In this document: positions 44,360-52,736 of the stretch, piece by piece | Numbering within the stretch: the stretch's first letter is position 1 | Layout of the letters: each line of letters opens with the position of its first letter | NCBI RefSeq assembly: GCF_002005225.1 | Contig: NZ_CP019724.1 | Span: forward strand, 4,404,501 to 4,468,500 | Length of the DNA stretch: 64,000 nt | Direction of reading: 5' to 3' | Source: Streptomyces pactum | GTDB taxonomy: Bacteria; Actinomycetota; Actinomycetes; Streptomycetales; Streptomycetaceae | The notes under the pieces: model-generated | Database searches by the model: none | The model's input: the letters and a program-made list of their open reading frames with translations, nothing else | What the model was told of the DNA's origin: nothing | Translations under genes and position numbers: made by a program

Positions 44360-45223
44360 CTATTCGGGCCGGTGTTCCGGGCCACCGAAGTCCGGACTGC
44401 TGTAGTCCGGGCTCGAGTAGCGCGGACGCGGGCCCGCCTCGGGGCCGCCGTCCGGGCTCGTGAACCCCGGGCGGCCGTATCCGAGGTGCGGCATACGGCT
44501 GCTCGGCGCCGCCGGTGCCGTGCGGTGCAGTGCCGTGGTGCCCGGTTCGGCGAGTGCCTCCCGCAGGAAGGGGAGGATGCCTCGTTCCAGCAGGGCTTCC
44601 TGCCAGGCTTCCCTGGCCCGGACCACTTCCTCGTCGAGTTCGCCGTAGCGGCCGGACTCGGTGGAGGGGCGGTTGCGCAGCGCGGTGAGCAGCAGTCCCA
44701 CCGCGGCGACGAGGATCGCCACCGCGGTCACGGCCCCGAACACCCAGCCGGTGGTGAGCATGGTCTGCGCGAAGGCCTGCCCCGGATCGAGCATCTTCAG
44801 GAGGTAGCCGACGAGCAGGAAGATCGCCGCGGCGGTACCGGCCAGCACGGGTGCCAGGACGGCGACGACGGCGACGGCGCCCGCTCCGGTCGCCTCCGCG
44901 ACCTCGCCCATGGTGGCGGCGAGCCCCGCCGTGCCCGTGCCCGGCTCGTCTGAGCCGGATTCACGCGTCGACGACATCCGTGCGGGCGGCGCCGGGTGGC
45001 GTAGTTCCTCGCGGACCTTCACGTAGTGCTGGTACTCGGTCGCGGCCGCCGCGGTGATGAGGGCGGTGGCGTTGAGTGCCATGGTGCGCAGTTGTTCGGA
45101 GTTGAGCCGCTGTCCGACAGCGGCCAGTTCCGGGCGGTGTGGTGCGGAGCGCAGCGCCTCTTCGAGGACCCGCTCGTACTCTCGGCGGTCCTCGTTCGAC
45201 AGGTACTGCGGAACGCTGTTCAT
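44360..45223 (-). CDS. Two-helix membrane protein of unknown function
   Basis: 287 aa. A helical N-terminus (SNEDRREYERVLEEALRSAPHRPEL...) is followed by two hydrophobic helices (about 113-140 and 155-180) and a cytoplasmic, Pro/Ser-rich tail with YSSPDYSSPDFGG repeats. No domain recognised. GGGGGATGCAC places a ribosome-binding site before the ATG at 45223. The stop is 24 bp from the convergent TerD-VWA stop. Confidence 0.7.
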   Translation of the reverse strand: MNSVPQYLSNEDRREYERVLEEALRSAPHRPELAAVGQRLNSEQLRTMALNATALITAAAATEYQHYVKVREELRHPAPPARMSSTRESGSDEPGTGTAGLAATMGEVAEATGAGAVAVVAVLAPVLAGTAAAIFLLVGYLLKMLDPGQAFAQTMLTTGWVFGAVTAVAILVAAVGLLLTALRNRPSTESGRYGELDEEVVRAREAWQEALLERGILPFLREALAEPGTTALHRTAPAAPSSRMPHLGYGRPGFTSPDGGPEAGPRPRYSSPDYSSPDFGGPEHRPE

Positions 45224-45411
45224 GTGCATCCCCCGATGCTCCGTAGGGCTTGGGGCTCGCATGCCAACGAGCCGTCGGGCAGAAACGGAGGGGAGCCTGC
45301 TACGGATAAGCCGATGGTAGAGCGGTGACGGTGGGGGGTGACAGGGGGTTTCCAGAAATTGGGTGCCGAGCTGTACGGACACCGCCGTGTGTAAACCCGT
45401 CCGGTGAATGG

Positions 45412-46503
45412 TCAGGCGTCGAGCGGAAGTTGCTGGACCAGCAGTTTCCCGGCCATGGTCACGCCGCCGTCCATCGCGATGGCCAGCCCGTCCGCGTAGA
45501 CGTGAGGGCCCTCGACCGCGGTGCGCGTGTCGTCCTCGCCGTCCTCGGAGCCGACCTCGCCCAGCAGGTAGGGGATGGGGCTGTGGCCGTGCACGATCCG
45601 GGTGCCACCGTAGGTGTCCAGCAGGGAGCGCACGGCGTCCGCGCCGCCCTCGTCGCGGAAGGAGAAGCGCTTGGTGAACTTGCGGAACAGGTCCCACACC
45701 TCTTCCGCGTCGTTGCGCGTGAGCGTCTCGCGGACGGTGTCGTTGACCTCCTCGATGGAGCGGCCGTAGTCGAGGTAGGTGGTGGTGTCGGAGTGGACCA
45801 GGAGGTGGCCGTCGACCGCTTCGAGGGCGTCGAGGCGGGCCATCCACTGCAGGTGGTGGTCCTGCAGTCGGTCCATGTCGGTCTTCTGACCGCCGTTCAG
45901 CAGCCAGGCCGCCTGGAAGGTGGCGGTGCCCGCGCCGGAGTTGACGGGCGTGTCGCCGAACCGCTTCGCGCCGAGCAGCAGCAGCTCGTGGTTGCCCATC
46001 AGCGCCTTGCAGTAGCCGCCGGCCGCGGCGGCCTCGGCGGACAGCCGCATCACCAGGTCGATGACGCCGATGCCGTCCGGGCCACGGTCCGTGAAGTCGC
46101 CGAGGAACCACAGGCGGGAGGTGCCGGCGCACCACTGGCCCGCGGCGTCGATGAGGCCCTTCTCCCGCAGGGCGGCCAGCAGCTCGTCGAGGTAGCCGTG
46201 CACGTCGCCGACGACGAACAGCGGGCCCTGGCCCCTGGCGGGCTGCTGTACCGGGACCGGCTCGGGGTCGACGGCCACCTGGACGGTGTCACCCCGACGG
46301 ATGACGGGCAGATCCCGCTGAGTGGGTGTGTACCCCTCCGGAAGGGGCTCCTCGTGCTCCTCCTCGGAGGGCGGCGCGGCGTCGCCCGTGTGCGTGCCGG
46401 TGGCGGCGTACGGAGCGGTCTCGTGCACATACGCGGGCACCCTGAAGTCGCGTACCGTCGCCGTCCGCTCCACCTCGGGTCCCTGACCGGCCCCCTGAGT
46501 CAT
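45412..46503 (-). CDS. Metallophosphoesterase (PPP-type Ser/Thr phosphatase)
   Basis: 363 aa. Metal-binding motifs in order: GDVHG, GDFTDRG, GNHE, followed by later His residues (VHSD, VHGHSPIP). The first about 95 residues are a Pro/Glu-rich extension. Probably a cytoplasmic protein phosphatase, acting opposite Ser/Thr kinases, or a diadenosine tetraphosphatase-like enzyme. ATG at 46503 follows GGAGGGG; an in-frame ATG 5 codons upstream is the alternative. Confidence 0.88.
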   Translation of the reverse strand: MTQGAGQGPEVERTATVRDFRVPAYVHETAPYAATGTHTGDAAPPSEEEHEEPLPEGYTPTQRDLPVIRRGDTVQVAVDPEPVPVQQPARGQGPLFVVGDVHGYLDELLAALREKGLIDAAGQWCAGTSRLWFLGDFTDRGPDGIGVIDLVMRLSAEAAAAGGYCKALMGNHELLLLGAKRFGDTPVNSGAGTATFQAAWLLNGGQKTDMDRLQDHHLQWMARLDALEAVDGHLLVHSDTTTYLDYGRSIEEVNDTVRETLTRNDAEEVWDLFRKFTKRFSFRDEGGADAVRSLLDTYGGTRIVHGHSPIPYLLGEVGSEDGEDDTRTAVEGPHVYADGLAIAMDGGVTMAGKLLVQQLPLDA

Positions 46504-46912
46504 CGACCCCTCCACCATCGCGCCGCATCTGCACCGCTTCGGACTGCCTGGTCGCAGCGGCCCGCGGTGTGTGGGCCCATCATAGGAATGCGGATCGCGC
46601 TGTGTGATGACCCAGGGGTGGTGAATCAGAACAGGACTCCGGTTCAGCGCGGCTTTCGCCCCGATTGGGGCGGGCTTCGCCCGTCCGCAACGATGATGTG
46701 ATCATGCCCCGGACGTGCCGGGTGCCGTTCTGGCAGCCCTTGCCGCTTCCGTCCGGGAGCGGCGTCGCACCCGCGGACCGCCGTCGGCTCACCTCCCGGG
46801 GGCCGTCGCACCCGCGGGGCCGCCCCGCCGCACCCGCGGGGCCGCCGTCGCACCCGCGGGGGCGCGTCAGCCGGGCCCCGGCTTCCCGCTTCCCGCTTCC
46901 CGGACGGTGGCC
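46504..46912. other. 409-bp non-coding region with hairpins and direct repeats
   Basis: Lies between lacI-type regulator and phosphatase genes, both on the minus strand. Two adjacent hairpins (CGCCCC-GATT-GGGGCG at 46657-46672; CGGGC-TTC-GCCCG at 46671-46683), four copies of CGCACCCGCGG (starting 46766, 46807, 46829, 46849) and three tandem CTTCCCG units (46882-46902). I see no credible gene. Confidence 0.6.
46766..46859. repeat. Four CGCACCCGCGG repeats with about 20-bp period
   Basis: Copies start at 46766, 46807, 46829 and 46849; the spacings 41, 22 and 20 fit a roughly 20-21 bp period, with one unit degenerate. Could be a helically phased protein-binding array or simply a decayed tandem repeat. 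Confidence 0.6.
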
Positions 46913-48025
46913 CTACTCGCCCTCGGGCGACCGCGGCGGGCTGACCGTCGTCCGGGGCGGGCGGCGCTGCGACGACGTACGCACCATCAGTTCGGTCGGT
47001 ATCACCTGCTCGACCGGGTGATCCGAGTCGAGCCCCTCGATGGCGTCGATGAGGACCTGGATCACCGCCGTGCCGATGCGGCGGGGCTTCAGCGACAGGG
47101 TGGTGATGGGCGGCTCGGTGCTGGCGTACACGGTGGACTCGCTGCAGCAGACCAGCAGCAGGTCCTCCGGGACCCGTAGCCCGTAGCGGCGGGCGGCGGC
47201 GAGCAGGTCGGTGCCGTTCGGATCGAACAGGCCGTAGACGGCGTCGGGCCGGTCGGGGCGGGCGAGCAGCCGGTCGGCGGCGACGGCGCCGGCACACGGA
47301 TCGTGTGCCGGGTAGGCCTCGTAGACCGGGTCCTGGCCGACGCGTTCGCACCAGCGCAGGTAGGCGGTGGTCGACAGATGGGTGTACGTGTCGGTCGTGG
47401 TGCCGGTGAGCAGGCCGATCCTGCGGGCACCGGCGTCGGCCAGGTGGTCGAGGATGCCGAGTACGGCTGCCTCGTGGTCGTTGTCGACCCAGGCGGTCAC
47501 GGGGAGCGAGCCGGCCGGGCGGCCGTCGGAGACGACCGGTAAACCCTGGCGTACCAGTTCGCTGACGACCGGGTCGTGGTCCGACGGGTCGATGACGACC
47601 GTGCCGTCCAGTGCGACGTTGGACCACACGTCGTGACGGGAGGTCGCCGGGAGGATGACGAGGGCGTATCCGCGGGCGAGCGCGGCGGACGTGGCGGCGC
47701 GCGCCATCTCCGCGAAGTACGCGAACTCGGTGAAGGTGAAAGGTTCATCCCCGTACGTCGTCACGGTCAGGCCGATGAGTCCGGACTTGCCGGTGCGGAG
47801 CGTGCGGGCGGCGGCCGAGGGGCGGTAGCCCAGTCGGTCGGCGACCTCGCGCACATGGCGCCGGGTGGCATCCGGGAGTCGGCCCTTGCCGTTGAGGGCA
47901 TCGGAGACGGTAGTGATGGATACTCCGGCGGCGGCGGCCACGTCCCTGATACCCGCCCGGCCCGGCCGACTGCCTCGACGTGAGGTTTCCGCGCGGCTCA
48001 CCTGGTGCTTCCCTGCTGCTGTCAT
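46913..48025 (-). CDS. LacI-family transcriptional regulator
   Basis: 370 aa. N-terminal helix-turn-helix (IRDVAAAAGVSITTVSDALNGKGRLPDATRRHVREVADRLGYRPSAAARTLRTG) and a periplasmic-binding-like ligand domain. The use of VSDAL where VSRAL is usual, and the ligand domain, do not reveal the sugar. ATG at 48025 (MTAAGKHQVSRAET). No sugar-utilisation genes are adjacent. Confidence 0.9.
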   Translation of the reverse strand: MTAAGKHQVSRAETSRRGSRPGRAGIRDVAAAAGVSITTVSDALNGKGRLPDATRRHVREVADRLGYRPSAAARTLRTGKSGLIGLTVTTYGDEPFTFTEFAYFAEMARAATSAALARGYALVILPATSRHDVWSNVALDGTVVIDPSDHDPVVSELVRQGLPVVSDGRPAGSLPVTAWVDNDHEAAVLGILDHLADAGARRIGLLTGTTTDTYTHLSTTAYLRWCERVGQDPVYEAYPAHDPCAGAVAADRLLARPDRPDAVYGLFDPNGTDLLAAARRYGLRVPEDLLLVCCSESTVYASTEPPITTLSLKPRRIGTAVIQVLIDAIEGLDSDHPVEQVIPTELMVRTSSQRRPPRTTVSPPRSPEGE

Positions 48026-48426
48026 GGCGAGCCGATAGTAGGGCTCATGGGGTGGGGTAGGGCGGACGCATATGCACGCGTTGACAGTCACGTTTCTGCA
48101 TGATCATTAAGCCCTAACGGCCTTGGAAAGTAAGCCAGTTGGGCGAACTCGTCCCACTACCTGACGTGTCGACCAGTGAAGGCCTGCCAAGGGGTGGATG
48201 TTGCGAAGAGGTCTCAACTCACCTGCACGAGGGATGCGCGCTACGGCGCGAGCCACCGGCGCGTAGATATATGTGTGGCGCGCCCCCCGAATCGTGCGCC
48301 TTCGTGCACTGATGCCCCTGATGCTGGTGTGACGGAGGAGGTCTGACCTCACCTATACGCAGCGGCGCCGAATCCTCATAGGGTGAGAAGTATTCGATGC
48401 CGGTGGTGGTCACGAGGAGGACTGCG
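48026..48426. other. 401-bp divergent region lacI / hisC-like
   Basis: No gene is supported. Contains a TTGACA hexamer at 48081-48086 without an obvious -10, and an odd palindrome GAGGTC-T-GACCTC at 48338-48350, upstream of the aminotransferase, as a possible operator. Nothing else stands out. Confidence 0.45.
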
Positions 48427-49506
48427 GTGAGCGAGACGAGCCCCAAGCTGCGCGCCGAGCTGGAGGGTATCCCCAGTTACAAGCCGGGAAAGCCCGCAGC
48501 GGCCGGTGGCCCGGTGGCCTACAAGCTGTCCTCCAACGAGAACCCCTATCCGCCCCTGCCGGGTGTGATGGAGACGGTGACGGCCGCGGCCTCGTCGTTC
48601 AACCGGTACCCGGACATGGCCTGTACGTCCCTGATGGGCGAGTTGTCGGACCGGTTCGGTGTGCCTCTCTCCCACCTGGCCACCGGCACCGGCTCGGTCG
48701 GCGTGGCCCAGCAGCTCATCCAGGCGACCTCGGGTCCGGGCGACGAGGTGATCTATGCCTGGCGCTCCTTCGAGGCGTATCCGATCATCACGCAGATCAG
48801 CGGCGCGACGTCTGTGAAGGTGCCCCTGACACCGGGCGACGTGCACGACCTGGACGCGATGGCGGCCGCGATCACCGACCGCACCCGGCTGATCTTCGTC
48901 TGCAACCCGAACAACCCGACGGGCACCGTGGTGCGGCGGGCCGAGCTGGAGCGGTTCCTCGATCAGGTGCCGAGTGATGTGCTGGTCGTCCTGGATGAGG
49001 CCTACCGCGAGTTCATCCGCGACTCCGAGGTGCCGGACGGCGTCGAGATCTACCGTGAGCGGCCCAACGTCTGCGTCCTGCGTACTTTTTCCAAGGCGTA
49101 CGGCCTCGCCGGCCTGCGGGTCGGGTTCGCCATCGCCCACGAGCCGGTGGCGGCGGCGCTGCGCAAGACGGCGGTGCCCTTCGGGGTCAGTCAGATCGCG
49201 CAGGAGGCGGCGATCGCCTCGTTGCGTGCCGAGGACGAGCTGATCGGCCGGGTCGGTTCGCTGGTGTGCGAGCGCACGCGCGTGGTCGACGCGCTGCGTG
49301 CGCAGGGCTGGACGGTGCCCGAGACCCAGGCCAACTTCGTGTGGCTGCGCCTGGGGGAGCGCACGGTCGCCTTCGCCGACGCCTGTGAGCAGGCCGGCGT
49401 GGTCATCCGGCCGTTCCCGGGCGAGGGTGTGCGGGTGACGGTCGGGGAGAGCGAGGCGAACGACATCTTCCTCAAGGTGTCGGAGGAGTTCCGCAAGGGG
49501 CTGTAG
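48427..49506 (+). CDS. HisC-family aminotransferase
   Basis: 359 aa PLP fold type I enzyme, histidinol-phosphate/aromatic-amino-acid aminotransferase branch. [16 protein letters not shown] is the N-terminal HisC signature, [10 protein letters not shown] binds the cofactor, [15 protein letters not shown] carries the Schiff-base lysine. Because Streptomyces usually have another hisC inside the his operon, this copy may serve phenylalanine or tyrosine (pat) synthesis. GTG at 48427 follows GAGGAGG. Confidence 0.9.
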   Translation: MSETSPKLRAELEGIPSYKPGKPAAAGGPVAYKLSSNENPYPPLPGVMETVTAAASSFNRYPDMACTSLMGELSDRFGVPLSHLATGTGSVGVAQQLIQATSGPGDEVIYAWRSFEAYPIITQISGATSVKVPLTPGDVHDLDAMAAAITDRTRLIFVCNPNNPTGTVVRRAELERFLDQVPSDVLVVLDEAYREFIRDSEVPDGVEIYRERPNVCVLRTFSKAYGLAGLRVGFAIAHEPVAAALRKTAVPFGVSQIAQEAAIASLRAEDELIGRVGSLVCERTRVVDALRAQGWTVPETQANFVWLRLGERTVAFADACEQAGVVIRPFPGEGVRVTVGESEANDIFLKVSEEFRKGL

Positions 49507-49513
49507 GCAGTTC

Positions 49514-49533
49514 AGGACCGCTGTAGTGGTCCT
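49514..49533. terminator. Small hairpin between convergent genes
   Basis: AGGACCGC-TGTA-GTGGTCCT, an 8-bp stem with one G-U pair, just after the aminotransferase stop and over the stop of the cyclophilin-like gene. Confidence 0.5.
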
Positions 49534-49906
49534 ACGTGTCGACGCGCTCGACGCGTACCGGGTCGCCGTCGCGCACCGTCGCCAGCAGGCGCGGGTCGCC
49601 GTTGAGACGTCCCAGGACGTTGCAGGGACTCGCGAGGCGGCACTCCTCGCCTCGCGAGATCGGCGTGGGTCCGTACGGCAGTGCAAGCGCGTCGCCGTCG
49701 GTCCAGAAGGCGACGGTGCCCGGTTCGACGACCTGCCGGGTGTCCGTTTCACGTGAAACGGACACACCCGTGTCGAAGTACACCTCCTCGCCCCATGTGT
49801 GGGCCGAGGAGGTGAATGGCAGGGCCTTGAGGAGCGCCTGCGTGGTCGGGGTGTCGTCGAGCGCTGCGGTGAGGTGCCCCGCAGGCCATGAGATCAGTAT
49901 CTTTAT
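49532..49906 (-). CDS. Cyclophilin-like-fold protein (start codon unclear)
   Basis: About 124 aa. The reading KILISWPAGHLTAALDDTP, LLKALPFTSSAHTWGEEVYFDTG, and the C-terminal WTDGDALALPYGPTPISRGEECRLASPCNVLGRL match the small cyclophilin-like superfamily (function unknown). The domain needs its N-terminal strand, yet the codon where Met is expected (49906-49904) is ATA and no ATG, GTG or TTG lies upstream before a stop. The first standard start is a GTG at 49783, which would delete about 40 residues. The upstream end is therefore provisional. A perfect parS is embedded and read as VSRETD. Confidence 0.6.
   Translation of the reverse strand: MKILISWPAGHLTAALDDTPTTQALLKALPFTSSAHTWGEEVYFDTGVSVSRETDTRQVVEPGTVAFWTDGDALALPYGPTPISRGEECRLASPCNVLGRLNGDPRLLATVRDGDPVRVERVDT
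49740..49765. repeat. 26-bp perfect palindrome with parS core in coding sequence
   Basis: GTGTCC arms extend parS to a perfect 26-bp inverted repeat entirely inside the cyclophilin-like gene. Confidence 0.8.
49746..49759. other. parS: parS site (perfect), inside the cyclophilin-like gene
   Basis: Perfect GTTTCACGTGAAAC in the coding sequence, read as Val-Ser-Arg-Glu-Thr on the minus strand. Confidence 0.95.
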
Positions 49907-49914
49907 GCGGCGAA

Positions 49915-49931
49915 TTCAACAAGTTGTTGAA
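49915..49931. promoter_or_regulatory. 17-bp palindrome upstream of the cyclophilin-like gene and cydA
   Basis: TTCAACAA-G-TTGTTGAA, a perfect AT-rich odd palindrome in the divergent region. It is an operator candidate for an unknown regulator. Confidence 0.4.
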
Positions 49932-50009
49932 GTTCTTGCCAAGGGGGTTGACGTCACAGGGGACCCCCCTTCCGGTGTCGAAAAGCTGTACGTCATAATT
50001 GCTTGTGAA

Positions 50010-50025
50010 TGTGAACGCGTTCACA
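50010..50025. promoter_or_regulatory. Rex operator of the cyd genes
   Basis: Perfect TGTGAACGCGTTCACA, identical to the published Rex-operator consensus of S. coelicolor. It lies 92 bp upstream of the cydA start codon. Rex represses cytochrome bd genes when the NADH/NAD+ ratio is low and leaves DNA when NADH rises under oxygen limitation. Confidence 0.93.
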
Positions 50026-50117
50026 AGCGTGTCCCGGTTGCACCCGAGATAGGTGTGACATACACGCTCAAACCGCCGCTGACCACGGCGCTGTGGCGAT
50101 GTAAGGAGACTGACGAC

Positions 50118-51623
50118 GTGGACTTGGCTCTGGCGCCGGAGACGCTGGCGCGATGGCAGTTCGGCATCACGACCGTCTACCACTTCCTGTTCGTCCCGCT
50201 GACGATCTCGCTGGCCGCCCTCACGGCCGGACTGCAGACCGCCTGGGTCCGCACGGAGAAGGAGAAGTACCTCAGAGCGACCAAGTTCTGGGGCAAGCTC
50301 TTCCTGATCAACATCGCGATGGGTGTCGTCACCGGCATCGTGCAGGAGTTCCAGTTCGGCATGAACTGGTCCGACTACTCCCGCTTCGTAGGCGATGTCT
50401 TCGGCGCGCCGCTCGCCTTCGAGGCGCTGATCGCCTTCTTCTTCGAGTCCACCTTCATCGGCCTGTGGATCTTCGGCTGGGACAAGCTGCCCAAGAAGAT
50501 CCACCTGGCCTGCATCTGGATGGTCTCGATCGGCACCCTGCTGTCGGCGTACTTCATCCTCGCGGCCAACTCCTGGATGCAGCACCCCGTCGGCTACCGG
50601 ATCAACGAGGAGAAGGGCCGCGCCGAGCTGACCGACTTCTGGGCGGTCCTGACCCAGAACACCACGCTCAACCAGGTCTTCCACAGCTTCTCGGCGGCCT
50701 TCCTGACGGGCGGCGCCTTCATGGTCGGCATCGCCGCCTTCCATCTGATGCGCAAGAAGCACATCCCGGTGATGCGGACCTCGCTCCGGCTCGGCCTGGT
50801 GACGCTGGCGGTCGGTGGCGTGCTCACCGCGGTCAGCGGCGACACCCTCGGCAAGGTCATGTACGAGCAGCAGCCGATGAAGATGGCCGCCGCCGAGGCC
50901 CTGTGGGACGGCGAGGAGCCGGCGCCCTTCTCCGTCTTCGCCTACGGAGACGTCGACAAGGGCCACAACAAGGTCGCCCTGGAGATTCCCGGACTGCTGT
51001 CCTTCCTCGCCCACAGTGACTTCGACTCGTACGTGCCCGGCATCAACGACACCAACAAGGCGCTGCAAGAGGAGTTCGGCCCGGGTGACTACAAGCCCAT
51101 CGTTCCCGTCGCCTACTGGGGTTTCCGGTGGATGATCGGCTTCGGGATGGCGTCCTTCTCCCTGGGCCTGCTGGGCCTGTGGCTGACGCGGAAGAAGTTC
51201 CTGCTCCCGCCCGCTCTGCGGACCGGTGAGGACGAGGTGCCGCGCCTGGTGCTGCTGCGCAAACCGCTCGGTACCAGACTCACCCGCCTGTACTGGCTCC
51301 TGGCCCTCTGGACGATGGCGTTCCCGTTGATCGCCAACTCCTGGGGCTGGATTTTCACCGAGATGGGCCGGCAGCCCTGGGTCGTCTACGGCGTCATGCA
51401 GACCCGCGACGCGGTCTCCCCCGGTGTCTCCCAGGCGGAGGTCATCACGTCGATGGTCGTCTTCACCACCCTCTACGCCATCCTCGCCGTCATCGAGGTC
51501 AGGCTGCTCGCCAAGTACGTCAAGGCGGGCCCGCCCGAGCTCACCGAGGCCGACCTCAACCCGCCCACGAAGATCGGCGGCGACCTCCGTGACGCCGACA
51601 AGCCGATGGCCTTCTCGTACTAG
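50118..51623 (+). CDS. cydA: Cytochrome bd oxidase subunit I
   Basis: 501 aa, polytopic. Binds three hemes and oxidises quinol while reducing oxygen to water at high affinity. His22 (TTVYHFLFVPL) corresponds to a heme b595/d ligand, FFFESTFIGLWIFGW carries the conserved glutamate of helix III, and GRQPWVVYGVMQT is the family signature. The Q-loop is the short form. GTG at 50118 follows TAAGGAGA. Controlled by the upstream Rex operator. 20 bp before cydB. Confidence 0.96.
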   Translation: MDLALAPETLARWQFGITTVYHFLFVPLTISLAALTAGLQTAWVRTEKEKYLRATKFWGKLFLINIAMGVVTGIVQEFQFGMNWSDYSRFVGDVFGAPLAFEALIAFFFESTFIGLWIFGWDKLPKKIHLACIWMVSIGTLLSAYFILAANSWMQHPVGYRINEEKGRAELTDFWAVLTQNTTLNQVFHSFSAAFLTGGAFMVGIAAFHLMRKKHIPVMRTSLRLGLVTLAVGGVLTAVSGDTLGKVMYEQQPMKMAAAEALWDGEEPAPFSVFAYGDVDKGHNKVALEIPGLLSFLAHSDFDSYVPGINDTNKALQEEFGPGDYKPIVPVAYWGFRWMIGFGMASFSLGLLGLWLTRKKFLLPPALRTGEDEVPRLVLLRKPLGTRLTRLYWLLALWTMAFPLIANSWGWIFTEMGRQPWVVYGVMQTRDAVSPGVSQAEVITSMVVFTTLYAILAVIEVRLLAKYVKAGPPELTEADLNPPTKIGGDLRDADKPMAFSY

Positions 51624-51643
51624 GCCGAGGGAGCTGCACAGTC

Positions 51644-52648
51644 ATGGAACTGCACGACGTCTGGTTCGTACTCATCGCCGTCCTGTGGACCGGCTACTTC
51701 TTCCTGGAGGGCTTCGACTTCGGGGTCGGTGTACTCACCAAGCTGCTCGCCCGGGACCGGGCCGAGAAGCGCGTGCTGATCAACGCCATCGGCCCCATGT
51801 GGGACGGCAACGAGGTGTGGCTGCTCACGGCCGCCGGTGCGACCTTCGCGGCCTTCCCCGAGTGGTACGCCACGCTCTTCTCCGGTTTCTACCTGCCCCT
51901 GCTCGTCATCCTGGTCTGCCTGATCGTCCGGGGCGTCGCCTTCGAGTACCGGGTGAAGCGGCCCGAGGAGCGCTGGCAGCGCAACTGGGAGACCGCGATC
52001 TTCTGGACCTCGCTGATCCCGGCCTTCCTGTGGGGCCTGGCCTTCGGCAACATCGTCCACGGAGTGAAGATCGACCGGGATCTGGAGTACGTCGGCTCCG
52101 TCGGGGACCTGCTCAACCCGTACGCACTCCTCGGCGGCCTGGTCACACTGACGCTGTTCACCTTTCACGGAACGGTGTTCACGGCGCTCAAGACCGTCGG
52201 TGAGATCCGCGAGCGAGCCCGGACCATGGCGCTGCGCATCGGTGTCGTCACCGCCGTGCTCTCCCTGGCTTTCCTGGTCTGGACGCAGGCCGACAACGGG
52301 GACGGCAAGAGCCTGGTCGCCCTTGTGGTGGCCGTCGCCGCGTTGGTGATCGCCCTGGTGGCGAATCAGGCCGGGCGCGAGGGGTGGTCGTTCGCCCTGT
52401 CCGGCGTCACCATCGTGGCCGCCGTGGCGATGCTCTTCCTGACGCTCTTCCCGAACGTCATGCCGTCCACGCTCGACGCGGACTGGAGCCTCACCGTCAC
52501 CAACGCCTCGTCCAGCCCCTACACCTTGAAGATCATGACCTGGCTGGCCGCGGTCGCCACGCCGGTCGTCCTGCTCTATCAGGGCTGGACGTACTGGGTG
52601 TTCCGCAAGCGAATCGGCACCCAGCACATCGCCGAATCCGCGCACTGA
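51644..52648 (+). CDS. cydB: Cytochrome bd oxidase subunit II
   Basis: 334 aa with eight to nine predicted helices. Begins MELHDVWFVLIAVLWTGYFFLEGFDFGVG, followed by NAIGPMWDGNEVWLLTAAG, both CydB signatures. Partner of CydA in the membrane. Cotranscribed with cydA (20-bp gap). Confidence 0.96.
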   Translation: MELHDVWFVLIAVLWTGYFFLEGFDFGVGVLTKLLARDRAEKRVLINAIGPMWDGNEVWLLTAAGATFAAFPEWYATLFSGFYLPLLVILVCLIVRGVAFEYRVKRPEERWQRNWETAIFWTSLIPAFLWGLAFGNIVHGVKIDRDLEYVGSVGDLLNPYALLGGLVTLTLFTFHGTVFTALKTVGEIRERARTMALRIGVVTAVLSLAFLVWTQADNGDGKSLVALVVAVAALVIALVANQAGREGWSFALSGVTIVAAVAMLFLTLFPNVMPSTLDADWSLTVTNASSSPYTLKIMTWLAAVATPVVLLYQGWTYWVFRKRIGTQHIAESAH

Positions 52649-52663
52649 GTCCGGGCAGGGTGT

Positions 52664-52677
52664 GGTTCACGTGAGGC
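52664..52677. other. Degenerate parS-like element (three mismatches)
   Basis: GGTTCACGTGAGGC keeps the central TTCACGTGA of parS. It sits 22 bp (centre to centre) from the next perfect site and may be a decayed third member of the cluster. Confidence 0.3.
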
Positions 52678-52685
52678 GGTGCCAC

Positions 52686-52699
52686 GTTTCACGTGAAAC
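52686..52699. other. parS: parS site (perfect)
   Basis: Perfect GTTTCACGTGAAAC between cydB and cydCD, centre 37 bp from the next. Confidence 0.95.
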
Positions 52700-52722
52700 G
52701 CGCTCTCCGGACAGGAAGGCCT

Positions 52723-52736
52723 GTTTCACGTGAAAC
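52723..52736. other. parS: parS site (perfect), overlapping the cydCD start codon
   Basis: Perfect GTTTCACGTGAAAC. The GTG of its right half is the probable start codon of cydCD (52730). Confidence 0.95.

Noticed and set aside
41900..48400. Possible integrated element next to thiC
   Set aside because: As I recall, S. coelicolor carries an integrative element in this neighbourhood. Here I see no integrase, excisionase, transfer genes, tRNA attachment site or direct-repeat ends, and composition is uniform.
49749..51068. 439-codon minus-strand frame over the cydA promoter and cydA
   Set aside because: It runs antisense through cydA and across the Rex operator, with shadow-like composition. The cyclophilin-like gene in another frame explains the left part.
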